Source: Apostichopus japonicus
Taxonomy: Eukaryota > Echinodermata > Holothuroidea > Aspidochirotida > Stichopodidae
Length of the DNA stretch: 64,000 nucleotides
Assembly (NCBI RefSeq): GCF_037975245.1
Contig: NC_092580.1
Location: 19,206,501-19,270,500, forward strand
Direction of reading: 5' to 3'
The position numbers were made by a program, and so were the translations under genes. Shown in pieces: positions 22,790 through 34,500 of the stretch (within the stretch, counting starts at the first letter, position 1; each line of letters opens with the position of its first letter). The notes under the pieces are model-generated. The model saw only the letters and a program-made list of their open reading frames with translations. It made no database searches and was not told the DNA's origin.

Positions 22790-22991
22790 GTAAACCAAAG
22801 AGGAAGTTTTCCAGTGAAACAAAATCTTATATTAGGCCTTTATGCTATTTACAATGGTAACAAAATATTCACTTTTATATCAAATAAAAGTAGTCTATAT
22901 TTCACAGCCCAATCGTGCTTCTTATAGTCTTGATTCAATTCGCGAACACACACTGTTCTGTTCTAGGAACGACTTTTCTTCGTCGGAAATC
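22790..22991 (+). promoter_or_regulatory. conserved upstream block of CL-C
   Basis: It carries the same conserved blocks as the region before CL-B (CACAGCCCAATCGTGC, GATTCAATTCGCGAACACAC, CTTCGTCGGAAATC directly before the ATG). The expected promoter and leader lie here; exact elements are not resolved. Confidence 0.35.
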
Positions 22992-25900
22992 ATGGCATAT
23001 TACATAAATATTATATTAATTCTGATGACACTTTGGGGGAGTAACTTGTCTGCAAGACTGGATAATTCCCCCGGTAAAGACAAGGTGAGTATTTCTCAGT
23101 TACTTTCTATGACTATAAATAAATAAGTACTAACCAATCCTCTTCATTTGACATCGGTATACATAAAAATCATAATATCTCTTAAAATTCCTGCTGTGTC
23201 GCTTTCTGGCTTGGATCGAATGAACTTTTGGGTTTGATCCCTGGTTGTACACAGGTACTGTGCCTTGAGCAAAGTCATTACATATGTGTGATCGCGAGCG
23301 ACTAAAGTGCTGGGTAGCTCAGTTGTTAGGATGCGGGGTTCCATGTAGTTTCTGTAAGCTTTTCAAGCAATATAAACTATTTTGTATAGCACGATCTTAT
23401 GAACACGATGTGCGTACATTTCAAGTCATTCCGTTACATTATCCTTGCTTCATGTAAAGGCAGAATAAGTAGTTGTTACATTACCGACTTGAAAGCCTAT
23501 GTTTTAAACTTCACGATGCTGAACAGTCATGTGCGTGGAGAGTTGGGCGACAATGGTGTAATCATGCATATATGAATACTGTAAATTAGGTTAATAATTA
23601 GCTCTAAACGAAAGGCTGTGCTGATTAATACTCTTTATTTCTGGGAGGTTGAAAAAAGGGAGGTGTACACCTGGAAGTAAATTCGTCCCTGGTTGAATGT
23701 AAACAAAAACACCCGACTGAACCATTATACCCGACTGCCGACCCAATGTTAGTTTTTATATAGGTTACCCATTGTCAAGATTAGCTGCATGTCCCTTAGA
23801 TAAGTTTGTTTACCATTACCAATGACCATATATGAGATTGGGACCACGGATGTCTGTGTGATGAAAAGTCTATTTTGGTTTGACCGGCCAGGGAAATTGA
23901 GCTCACCATCTACCTTCACTGGGTGTAGGCCGTATGAATTCTACAAGCCAACCTTTTTTATCGACCTTGCCACAGTTATAGCCCAAATGATAGAATATCT
24001 CCAGTTTTTTTTTCAAACTTATTGAAACATTTGATATTTTTAATGGGTGAATTTTATAGAAACAAAATGTATTTTGATATGTTGAAGGTCATTAAAAATA
24101 ATGCTATCATTCCAGATTGATTTCCTAAATTTCCTTTTAATTTGTGATAAAGTCCCCAGTAAAATATCATAAGCATTTCAATTGAAGTGGTTGGACAATA
24201 TAGTTCTCAACAAGAAATCATGATATTTTATGACCTCAAAAATTAAGGCATTAAATATTTGTTAAGGACAAATGGTGTTGAATGGCATCAAATGGTGCTC
24301 TGTCCTTCAAGTGATGTTAAAAGAACATATTGTTGTTGAGTTAATGGAATTTATAAATCAACCATGGATTAACAGTCACTTTAAAATCTTCACCGACAAG
24401 CTGACGTCATCATCAATTTAGCCTTATGGGAACTTTTCAGGAGGATAGCATATTGTAGAAATGGATATCGATCCAATACATCAATTCCACCTATCATTCA
24501 CCTTAAATAGTTCCTTGTAGCAATCTATGAACTTGGAATACGAAAAGTTTCTGCGATTGATATCAGCTCTATGTTACAACTAAGTAACGCATAATTGCTT
24601 TGCTTATTTCGTCTAAATGGCTTACAGTTCATAACAACAAGAAATACACGTTAAGTCGTATGTACTTCACAAATGTAGTTAAGATGATGGAAATAAAAGC
24701 ACTATTTCCATCTAAGCCATCTTGCCCAGACAAAGAGGGATCTCCCTTCCCCCTCCCTCCATTTCCCTTCCTCACCTTCCCTTGCCCTCCTTTCCCCTCC
24801 CTTCCCTTTCCTTTCCCTTCCCTTCCCTGCCTTCCCCTCTCTACTCTTTCCTTCCCTTCCTATTCCTTCACCTTCTTTCCCCCTCTCTATAAGCGAGTCA
24901 CTTCAGACCCGTCCCCAGGACGGACATCAACCAATTTAATATGTCTAACCCTACCCCCCTCCCCCTCCCTTCCAACAAATCTCGGATTCTTTCTATGAAA
25001 GTATAGTTTCACATGACTTCCTCTTCGTCTTCAGCTTAGAGAACGAAGAGCCAGTGATACTGAGCAGGATGTGAGTACGGTTCCAGGTATGTTGAAACTT
25101 TACATATCATCAGTATATTGGCTCAAAAGTTGAATATCCGAACTAATGCCAGTCATCAAGTATCCAATTACATATTTAAATCTTTCAGAGAGGCAAGGGT
25201 TTTGAGGTAGTGGTATCAAGATATTTTGTTCACTGTAGCTTGAATAAGGGAGACTATTATAAGAATATAAGGACAAGTCTGACAAGTGACAAGATATCGG
25301 GGAGGGGCGGGGGAGTGATTACAGCCCATGACACGGGGCTACATATATTAACGAATAGTGTATCGTAATAATAGAAAACACTAATAATAAACATAATTCT
25401 GATGTCCAAATGGCTGAAAATCAAAATGTTTGGCGTAGGATCATCTGCAGGAAGCTGAAACTGTTACACTTTAACTAAACAAGGAATCTTTCAAAGCCAC
25501 GCCATTCTTACTTCGGAATATGTGAATTCATTTAATACGAAATATCGGTAAATTCGTTTACCAATATGATAACCTTGTCTTGATATTTCAATATTAGTGC
25601 TTTCAATAACAATCCTTGATTTTCTTGTGTTTCTGATTAATAGTTGTCACTGCATATAGCATCTAATAGACTGAAAGTTTCACTGCCCTCTTATGACAAG
25701 CAAAGACAAATTTGTTTTTCCATTTTCCCTTTATTGACAGATCTGAGTACACTATTGCAATCGCAGAGTAATTTCCAATCGGCGTACTTCCTTGGTCAGT
25801 GTTTAATGTGCCCACCTGGTCCACAGGGCCCAAATGGCCTACGAGGTGAACGAGGCATGCCAGGGAGAGATGGCAGAGATGCGATCTTGATCGGCTCTTC

Positions 25901-27735
25901 TCCAGGTACAATGATAAAGTGTGAAATCGTATGTTTAACTACATAGTTTGCGTCACCCTGAAAACCTTTGTGGTGATGCTCCCTTATTCTGTTAATGCAG
26001 ATGATAATGTTTCAGACAAACGCAACTATAGAAAAGGTTTCAGCTAGTGTCCTGGGTCATTAAATGTATGGTTGCTTGCCTTGCACCACAAAGATGTTGT
26101 GTTGGATATTACGTATATTGAGGTCAAAACGTTTCATGTTTTGGTAAACAAATAGATATTTTGCTTGAATTTTTCTTTCGGTCGATTTCTGCGAATCAGG
26201 CAAATGTTTGGCAAAAGATTCTTTTAGACCGGCAAGATACAAAAATTATTATTAATATACTTTAGTTAAGAATATTGAATTTTCCACTACCAATAACAGC
26301 ATTCTGTTAAACTATCTGATAAACTTGTAGGTATCACCTGCGGAAAAGTTTATATACGAGAAGTTTCTTGTAAATTTTTTGGTAACATTGTTCAAAAGAA
26401 CAAATCATCGGTCACTCAAAAAGGAAATCAATTACTAAATAAAGATATTCTCTTGTTTTCATAGTGTCTGCTGAAGTACCCAAGTATGATAACAAAGATC
26501 GTTATGATGCGTCTGTGGAATACATCCCTCTTGGAGCCAAATACACACGATGGGGAAAGCCCTTCTGTAGAGAGGATGCTGAACTTATTTATGAAGGTAA
26601 ACAAGTTGAGAAACAGGCACACAAGTTGTTGACATGTTGCATTTGCATTTCATTAAATTAATTTTTTACATCAATTAACAAAAAAACGTAACTTAATAGG
26701 AATTAGTTATTTGTCAAATGCATTTTAACAGAATAGTAAGTTGAATTTAACATCTAAATATAATTGTATAAGTACGTATAAGTAAATGTATGTATGCGTG
26801 TATGTGTGTATGTAGGTACGTACGTACGCATTATTTACTCGACTGTCGTTTGAATTGATACAGGGGTCATGGCAGGAGCTCACTACAACCATGCTGGCGG
26901 GGCTTCCAATTATCTATGCCTATCCAAAGATCCTATTTTTGACGAGCCGGTGGCAGGCTTTCAGCACAACGCTTTTCTCTATGGTACGGAATACGAGACC
27001 AGTGCTTCACAATCACTACCTCACTTACAGAACACGGAAGCACCTTGTGCTGTGTGTCTAGCACCTTCCAGGACCATCACTCTCATGGTTCCAGGGCGCA
27101 CCGAGTGCCCCACCGGGGAAAGAGGTGAGTACTGGTATCGCGGATAAACTGATACATATCTTGGCAATCATTCATAATCTCTTCCGGCCGTGATCGATAC
27201 GGTTTATAGCCTCGTCATGCCGATATTATATATTAAGCCATTTCACAGATATTTCGTGTTGTTTAGCAAATAACAAACCGATTATGTAAATCGTAATGAG
27301 TTGGAAAATCAAGAACAGTGAAAAAACTTCCAGCCTCCACCGGGATTCGAACCCGGGCTGCCGCTTTGTACGCGGACACCCTAACCAACTAGGCTATGGA
27401 CGCTGATTGTATGTCCAGAGGTTCTAAACCGGTAAGGAAGGTCGTTAATCCACTGTAGGCGTTTGTCACCTGCATCGAACAATACTATTTCTGTTTTCAT
27501 ACTTGCCTTACTCTAGAGGTCAAACATGATACACACCAACTCGAAAATCATTTGTGATTCCTAAAGCCGGATCTCGAAAGAGATAATTTGAACAGACTTT
27601 ATGTTAATGAAATGGAGGTAAACGACGAAAGGCAAATGAATAATTATATAAATGAAAATCGTAATGAGTTGGAAAATCAAGAACAGTGAACAAACTTCCA
27701 GCCTCCACCGGGATTTGAACCCGGGCCTTCCGCTT

Positions 27736-27785
<50 letters not shown>

Positions 27786-28095
27786 TAGATAGATATATAT
27801 AGATAGATATATATATTCATTTTACATGGTTATGTATATATACATTCCCTTTCATGTTTTCTGTATAGACTGGAATCTGGAATACAAGGGAATACTCATG
27901 TCACAGCACCACACGCAATCTCGCACTGAGTACATCTGTGTCGATGCTGAAGCTCAAGGGATAGCCCGGACTTCCGGGGACCATAATGGAGCTTTACTAT
28001 ACATTGTTGAGGCAACCTGCGCTACAGGAGGAGGGTTACCATGTCCAACTTACACTTCAGGCTATGAAGTGACCTGCGCTGTCTGCTCTTTGTAA
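22992..28095 (+). CDS. CL-C: secreted short-chain collagen C4-like protein
   Basis: Six coding exons: 22992-23084, 25035-25086, 25741-25905, 26465-26596, 26864-27124 and 27869-28095, same phases as CL-B, 309 residues. The signal peptide is MAYYINIILILMTLWGS. Exon 2 reads LRERRAS with the furin-type RERR. The collagen stub has seven triplets (PQG, PNG, LRG, ERG, MPG, RDG) after CLMC. The globular part is almost the same as in CL-B: only a few substitutions in exon 5 (LQNTEAP for LQNSEAP, APSRTITL for APARTIIL) and in exon 6 (PTYTSGYE for PPYTEGYE). Exon 2 by contrast differs at about 5 of 17 residues. All splice sites are canonical. Intron 5 holds one complete and one truncated SINE. Secretion and disulfide-linked assembly are expected from the family. 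Confidence 0.92.
23229..23340 (+). repeat. tRNA-type SINE relic in CL-C intron 1
   Basis: GGGTTTGATCCCTGG (B-box-like), TGTGCCTTGAGCAAAGTCAT (core-like) and TAGCTCAGTTGTTAGG (A-box consensus) occur in that order. The B-box-like part lies upstream of the A box, so at least two joined or rearranged elements are involved. The block is shared with CL-B and CL-D. Confidence 0.45.
24725..24890 (+). repeat. polypyrimidine tract, CL-C intron 1
   Basis: About 165 bases are nearly free of purines on the + strand (CCCTTCC-type units). The peptide frame across it is proline/serine/phenylalanine low-complexity and is not a gene. Confidence 0.8.
27287..27403 (-). mobile_element. tRNA-derived SINE with complete tRNA-like head
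   Basis: On the - strand 27403-27333 folds as a tRNA of 71 bases. The acceptor arms GCGTCCA and TGGAGGC pair at 6 of 7 positions, the A box is TAGCCTAGTTGG, the anticodon stem is CCGC/GCGG with loop GTACAAA (reads ACA, not a usual animal tRNA anticodon), and the T arm CCGGG-TTCGAAT-CCCGG holds a perfect B box. A tail of about 45 bases follows (CACTGTTCTTGATTTTCC). The tail recurs at 27650-27740 and 16789-16867, which argues for a SINE rather than a working tRNA gene. Confidence 0.75.
27650..27740 (-). mobile_element. 5'-truncated copy of the same SINE
   Basis: It has the same tail and T arm as the element at 27287-27403 in the same orientation, with a B box changed to GGTTCAAATCC. It is cut after AAAGCGGAAGG, where a (TA)n array (27737-27782) begins. 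The fragment in CL-B is cut at nearly the same place beside its own TA array. Confidence 0.7.
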
Positions 28096-29637
28096 TTGAA
28101 CAAGATAAAATTGATACTTGCATTTGACTTTGTTTGTCAAAAATCATCACACAGGGTTGTCTTCCAGAAATTAGCCTGCAGGGGTGGGCTAAAAAAATTA
28201 CCTTACAAATGTGGCTAAAATGTGTCCTGGGGAGGATATACCAAAACGAGGGTGTCTTCTACATAGAACAATACGGTGCTTTAGAACGTGCAAAAATATA
28301 TCTAGATAATAACTTTGTTTCGCGGCAAATCCCCCCACCACCCTCCTGTTCACCTCCTTTGCATCTATACCACGGACGTGGTTGGCATTATGGTAATTGA
28401 GCTCCACAGCAGTACTATAGTTAGTTACAGTATAATGTTAAGTCATATACTGTCTTCGGCAGGAAGAATTAATTAAGTATTTTCAAACTCGAGTTTCTAT
28501 GTCCAGTTTCTCTGCATATTTTGGATGCATTTATAACGCACTGAATAATATATACTTGTAATACTGATTCGGTCATTCAAGAGAGCTGTTTCTAAAGTGT
28601 CATGTTTTAATGTTTTTTATTAACTTCGAACCCTGGTTAAGACGTTCTTTTAACAAATGCGTGATATAACGAAATAAAAGTTAGGTGAATGCCTGCAGTG
28701 GTCGGTTTAGATTCTTATTTTTTTTTTTTTTTGGGTATCATTTTCTTTTATTCTTAAAGTTCCTCGAGCTACTCCTCGAGCTATGTTCATGTATGGATAA
28801 CTTGTGTTCCAGATTCAACTCATAACATCTGGCTTTCTCAATAGTATATGCTACTAGATATTAACGGACGTTGAAGACGGTAAATAGAAGAGAGATCACC
28901 CACCACAACGCCCCAGCCCTTATGGACAATATTCGAGCAAAATGGCATTGATGCCCATTGAGTAGATGTTGAGCGTGTTGGACAACTTTATAATTTTATG
29001 GCAGTCCCTTCCACCTTCCCCACGGCCCCCAATATATGCCCCTCACTCTAGTAAATTTCTAATTCACCCACTGACCCCACCCCTTGACCCCTGCAGTAAT
29101 ACGACTACGTACCCTGACTAATATACGCGGATGTTCATGACCAGGTGATTTACATGAATCAAACAGCAGAATTGTATTACTGATATTAAAGGTCTACGGA
29201 CAACTAGACAATTTGTCCCATATTCAGTACATCTGTTGTGTGTGCTAATCTCATTCAAAATTTGTTGAAATGTTTCGTAAAAGCTCATTTCGTTTTGAAG
29301 ATATACACTATTTGAAGTTTTCATAGAACTGAGGATCTCATTAAATATCTGCAAAACTATGACGTAGAGTTTTGCGCTCATCAAAATTTCTTATGTTAGC
29401 CCTTAATAAGTTAACCCTTAATTACAAGCCAACGTATATCATTTGAATAAAGTGATGTTCCTTTTTTGAAAGAAGACAATAACATATTTCACTTATAAAT
29501 CGCCTTAGGCTACAAACCTGTATTCAATATCCTAGAAACGAAGGTTGTAAAACCAGAAGAATACCATAACAGAACATGAGGCAATCACTCCCATTACATC
29601 ATAAATGTGCATAATTAAACTAGAATTCATGGCAATT
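28096..29637. other. 3' flank of CL-C
   Basis: Homologous to the flanks of CL-B and CL-D but with its own small deletions, for example the CCCGGCCGCCCC block present after both neighbours is missing near 28910. No gene was recognised. Confidence 0.65.
28673..28678 (+). terminator. candidate poly(A) signal of CL-C
   Basis: The AATAAA in GAAATAAAAGTTAG, at the position conserved after CL-B and CL-D. Confidence 0.4.
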
Positions 29638-30062
<425 letters not shown>

Positions 30063-30115
30063 ACGGATGTATGGATCGATGGATCGATCGATAGATATAT
30101 GGATAGATAGATTGA

Positions 30116-31394
30116 TTAAGAAGAGGACACCCTCCCCTACCCCCCCCCATATTTTCTTCAGATATTTGGAGACAAAACCTCATTGTTACCCCGCCTCTCT
30201 AACTCTCCTCCACACAAACACACAAGTTCAAATACAACTTATCCCTTGCGCTTATTTTCTCAGATAAAGTTATACATGAAAGTCTAACATAAACACAGAT
30301 ATCGTCTTACTAAAGCCCTTTTGGAGCGTTTTTCTATCAATCTGGTATAGTGTTAGTATTAATGCTCCCTTCTACATCCAGATGACCCCCAATTAAACTG
30401 ATATTTTACACTCTTCGGACGGAACCGTCTAGCTTGTCCAAGCTTACTCTTGTTTGTGCTCCTGGTCATGTGTCAAACAAACCGTTAAAAATCCTCCAAA
30501 TAGACCAAATAGGAAGGGCTTCGGTATCACATATAGGAAACATTATATACCCTACATAATCCTATATTCAAAATAACAAGGTATCTATAAATTCTTTCTT
30601 TAATTGGTTTTAGGATGTGTTTTTTCCTGTTCCATAAAAAAGATGTATTAACCGCTTTTAAAAATATCAAACGCTTGGAATATTTCACTGTTATATCGAC
30701 CATGCTTGTTGAGAAGATACTTGTTAGTTACTTAAAGAAATGTACTCTTGCAATATATGTTAAAACAGACTCCCTAACGGGGGAGGGGCTTTTGCTTGGA
30801 CGACTCCCCCCCCCCAGATCAAGGGTATGGCAACCCATAAAAAATACATAACTAACAAAAAACTTCCTAAGTCAGCGAATTCAAAGTTAAAATATCAGCT
30901 GCAAAATTCGTAAGACGTAACCTACCTGGTTTCGTAATTGCAACGTACGTAACCTCTGCCTCACCATATATGTACCCTTAATCTACCACGTTATTAGTTG
31001 GAACACACGTGAACTATTTTTAGTGAGTCATAATTAATTTTAGGTTTTAGAATAAACATTAGAAAATCTATGCCATACAATCCGACTTAACGTACCTGCC
31101 TTGAAGCGGAATCTGTGGAAATATATTAAATCTCTGGATTTATTGTTGTAAATCATTTTTCGTAATTTGCAAGAAACAGAATATATTGGAGATCTATTAA
31201 GAAAATTTCCAAATATTTTTATTCGTACATAGAGGATATTAAATGATTGCAACTCGTTATGACAAATGTCAAAAATTGGATCTACAAGATCTTAAGAATA
31301 TCTTCAAGTTTCAATATTGCATAATATCAACATCACTATACACTACATTCCTTTAATAATCAGCTGAGGATCAAATTCTTATAATCTGAAATGC
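30116..31394. other. intergenic, upstream part of the CL-D unit
   Basis: Aligns with the spacers before CL-B and CL-C. It is an empty site for the LINE (near 30260-30300) and has no palindrome at about 31230-31260. No gene was recognised. Confidence 0.65.
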
Positions 31395-31597
31395 ACTTAA
31401 CTAAACGGGAAGTTTTTCAGTGAAACACAATCTTATTTTAGGCCTATCTGCTATACTTACAATGGTAACAAAATATTCACTTTTTTAAATTAAAGTAAGC
31501 TATAGTTCACAGCCCAAATCGTGCTTCTTATAGTCTTGATTCAATTCGCGAACACACACTGTTCTGTTCAAGGAATGACTTTTCTTCGTCGGAAATC
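31395..31597 (+). promoter_or_regulatory. conserved upstream block of CL-D
   Basis: Same conserved upstream blocks as CL-B and CL-C, including CTTCGTCGGAAATC directly before the ATG. Confidence 0.35.
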
Positions 31598-34500
31598 ATG
31601 GCATATTACATAAATATTATATTAATTCTGATGACACTTTGGGGGAGTAACTTGTCTGCAAGTCTGGATAATTCCCCCGGTAAAGACGAGGTGAGTATTT
31701 CTCAGTTACTTTGTATGACTATAAATCAATAAGTAAGTAATCAATGCTCTTCATTTGACATCGGTATACATAAAAATCAGAATATCTCTTGAAATTCCTG
31801 CTGTGTCGCTTTCTGGCTTGGATTGAATGTAATTTAGGGTTTGATCCATGGTTGTACACAGGTACTGTGCCTTGAGCAAAGTCATTACATATGTGTGATC
31901 GCGAGCGACTAAAGGGCTGGGTAGCTCAGTTGTTGGGATGCGGGGTCCATGTAATTTCTGTAAGCTTTTCAAGCAATATAAATTATTTTGAATAACACGA
32001 TCTTATAAACACGATGTGCGTAAATTTCAAATCATTCCGTTACATTATCCTTGCTTCATGTAAAGGCGGAATAAGTAGTTGTTACATTACCGACTTGAAA
32101 GCCTATGTTTTGAACTTCACGAAGCTGAACAGTCATGTGCGTGGAGAGTTGGACGACAATGGTGTAATCATGCATATATGAATACTGTAAATTAGGTAAA
32201 TAATTAGCTCTAAGCGAAAGGCTGTGCTGATTAATACTCTTGATTTCTGAGAGGTTGAAAAGAGGGAGTAGTGAATTCGTCCCGACTGAATGTAAACAAA
32301 CACCCAGACTGAACCATTATACCCCGACTGCGCGCCCCATTGGTAGTTTGTATAGGTTACCCTTTGTCAAGATTAGCTGCATGTTCCTTAGATAAGTTTT
32401 GTTTACCATTATTAATGTCCATATATGAGACTGGCATGAAAAGTCTATTTTGGTTTGACCGGCCAGGAAAATTGAGCTCATCACCTCCTTTCACTGTGTG
32501 TGGGTCTTAAGACTTCTAAATTCTTTATCGACCTTGCCACTGTTAAGCTGACATCATTATCAATTTAGCATAATAAACCTTAAATAGTTCCTTGCAGTAG
32601 GCTATGGAACTTGGAATAGGATAATAGAAATATATAAAATTTAAAAAAAAAACTTTTTCGATTGATATCAGCTCCATGTTACAACTGAATGACGCATTAT
32701 TGTTTTGCTTATTTCGTCTAATTGGCTTACATTTAATATCAACAAATGACACGTTAAGTCGTCTACATTGCAACGTTTAACATTGTACATCACAAATGTA
32801 GTTAAGATGATGGAAATGAATGCACCATTTCCATCTAAGCCATCTTGCCCAGACAAAGAGGGATCTCCCTCCCCGTCCCGTACATTCCCCTTCCTTCCCT
32901 CCCTTCCCCTCTCTATTCTTTTTCTCCCTTCCCCTCCCTACTCCTTCCTTCCCCTCACTTCCAATTACTCCCCCCTCCCTTCCATCCCTTCCATCCCTTC
33001 CCCCTCCCTTCCCCTCCCTTCCCCTTCTTTCCACTCCTTATAGCCCAGTCACTTCAGACCCGTCTCCAGGACGGACATCAACCAATTTAATATGTCTACC
33101 CCTCTCCCTTCCAACAAATCTCGGATTCTGGTTACTGCATGACATTGATACGAAAGTAAAGTTTCACGTGACTTCCTCTTCATCTTCAGCCTAGAGAACC
33201 AAGATCCAGCGATACTCAAAAGAATGTCAGTACGGTTCAAGGTATGTTGAAACTTTAATATCATCAGTATTGGCTGATATTTTGAATATCCAAACTAATG
33301 CCAGTCATTAAGTATCCAATTAAATATTTAAACTTTTCAGAGAGGCAAAGGAATTGAGGTGGTGGTATTAAGATATTATGTTCGCTGTAGCTTGAATGGG
33401 GGAGACTATTATAAGCATAGAAGGACAAGTCTGACAGGTGACAAGATATCGAGGGGGGGGGGGTGTGATTACAGCTCATGGCACGGGGTTACTAATATAT
33501 TAACGAATAGTGTATCGTTATAATAAACACATTTCTGAACCGTAGATATCCAGGAAAGACTATGTCCAAATGGATAAAATATCAAATAGGCGGTGAAAAG
33601 ATGAGTCTTTATTTGTCGTTTATAATAACTTATATTAGAAACGTGTTTAATTTATAATGGCAAAGAGCTTCATAAAGGAGGGACTGTGAATGCAAATGAG
33701 GTGGCTCCAAAATGCGTTATCATTATTCATAAAATAAATGTATTTGTAGGTCGAGAGGTATATTGATGACTTGTGACAAATGATTGGGATGTGCTCTGTA
33801 ACTTTGAGAATTTCGCATTACTGACGCTAAACAATTACCACGAAGGGAAGATCCGTTATATGGCATTACTTTGTTTGGCGTAGGGTCATCTGCAGGAACC
33901 CAAGCCACGCCATTCATAATTCGGAACATATTTTATTTCATGTATAATACAAAATATCGGTTACCAATCGTTTACCAATATGATAACCTTGTCTTGATAT
34001 TTGAATATTGGTGCTTTATACAAATATTCATTTTTCTCTGTCTCTGATTAATATTTGTCACTACATATAACATCTGTTAATTAAAGCGAAAGTTTCACTA
34101 CCCTCTTATGACAAGCAAAGAAAAAAGTATTATCCTTATTTCGCTTTATTGACAGATATGAGTACACTATTGCAATCGCAGAGTAATTTACAATCGGCGT
34201 ACTTCCTTGGTCAGTGTTTAGTATGTCCACCTGGTCCACAGGGCCCAATTGGCGAACAAGGTGACCGGGGAATGCCAGGGAGAGATGGCAGAGATGCGAT
34301 CTTGATCGGCTCTTCTCCAGGTACAATGATAAAGCGTTACATTCGTATGTTTATCTACATAGTTTACGATACCCTGAAAACTTTGCAACCTTCTTTATGG
34401 TGATGCTCCCTTATTCTGTAAATGCAGATGGCAATGTTTCAGACAATCGCAACTATTGAAAAGGTTTCAGCTAGTGTCCTGGGTCATTATATGTATGGTT

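Noticed and set aside
27333-27403. A functional tRNA gene on the - strand
   Set aside because: It folds well, but the anticodon would be ACA, two stem pairs are broken, and the same head plus tail recurs as truncated copies, which fits a SINE better.
32768-33194. Three overlapping Pro/Ser/Phe-rich frames and a Gly/Arg-rich frame on the other strand
   Set aside because: They come from the polypyrimidine tract in CL-D intron 1; CL-C shows the same tract with a different frame.
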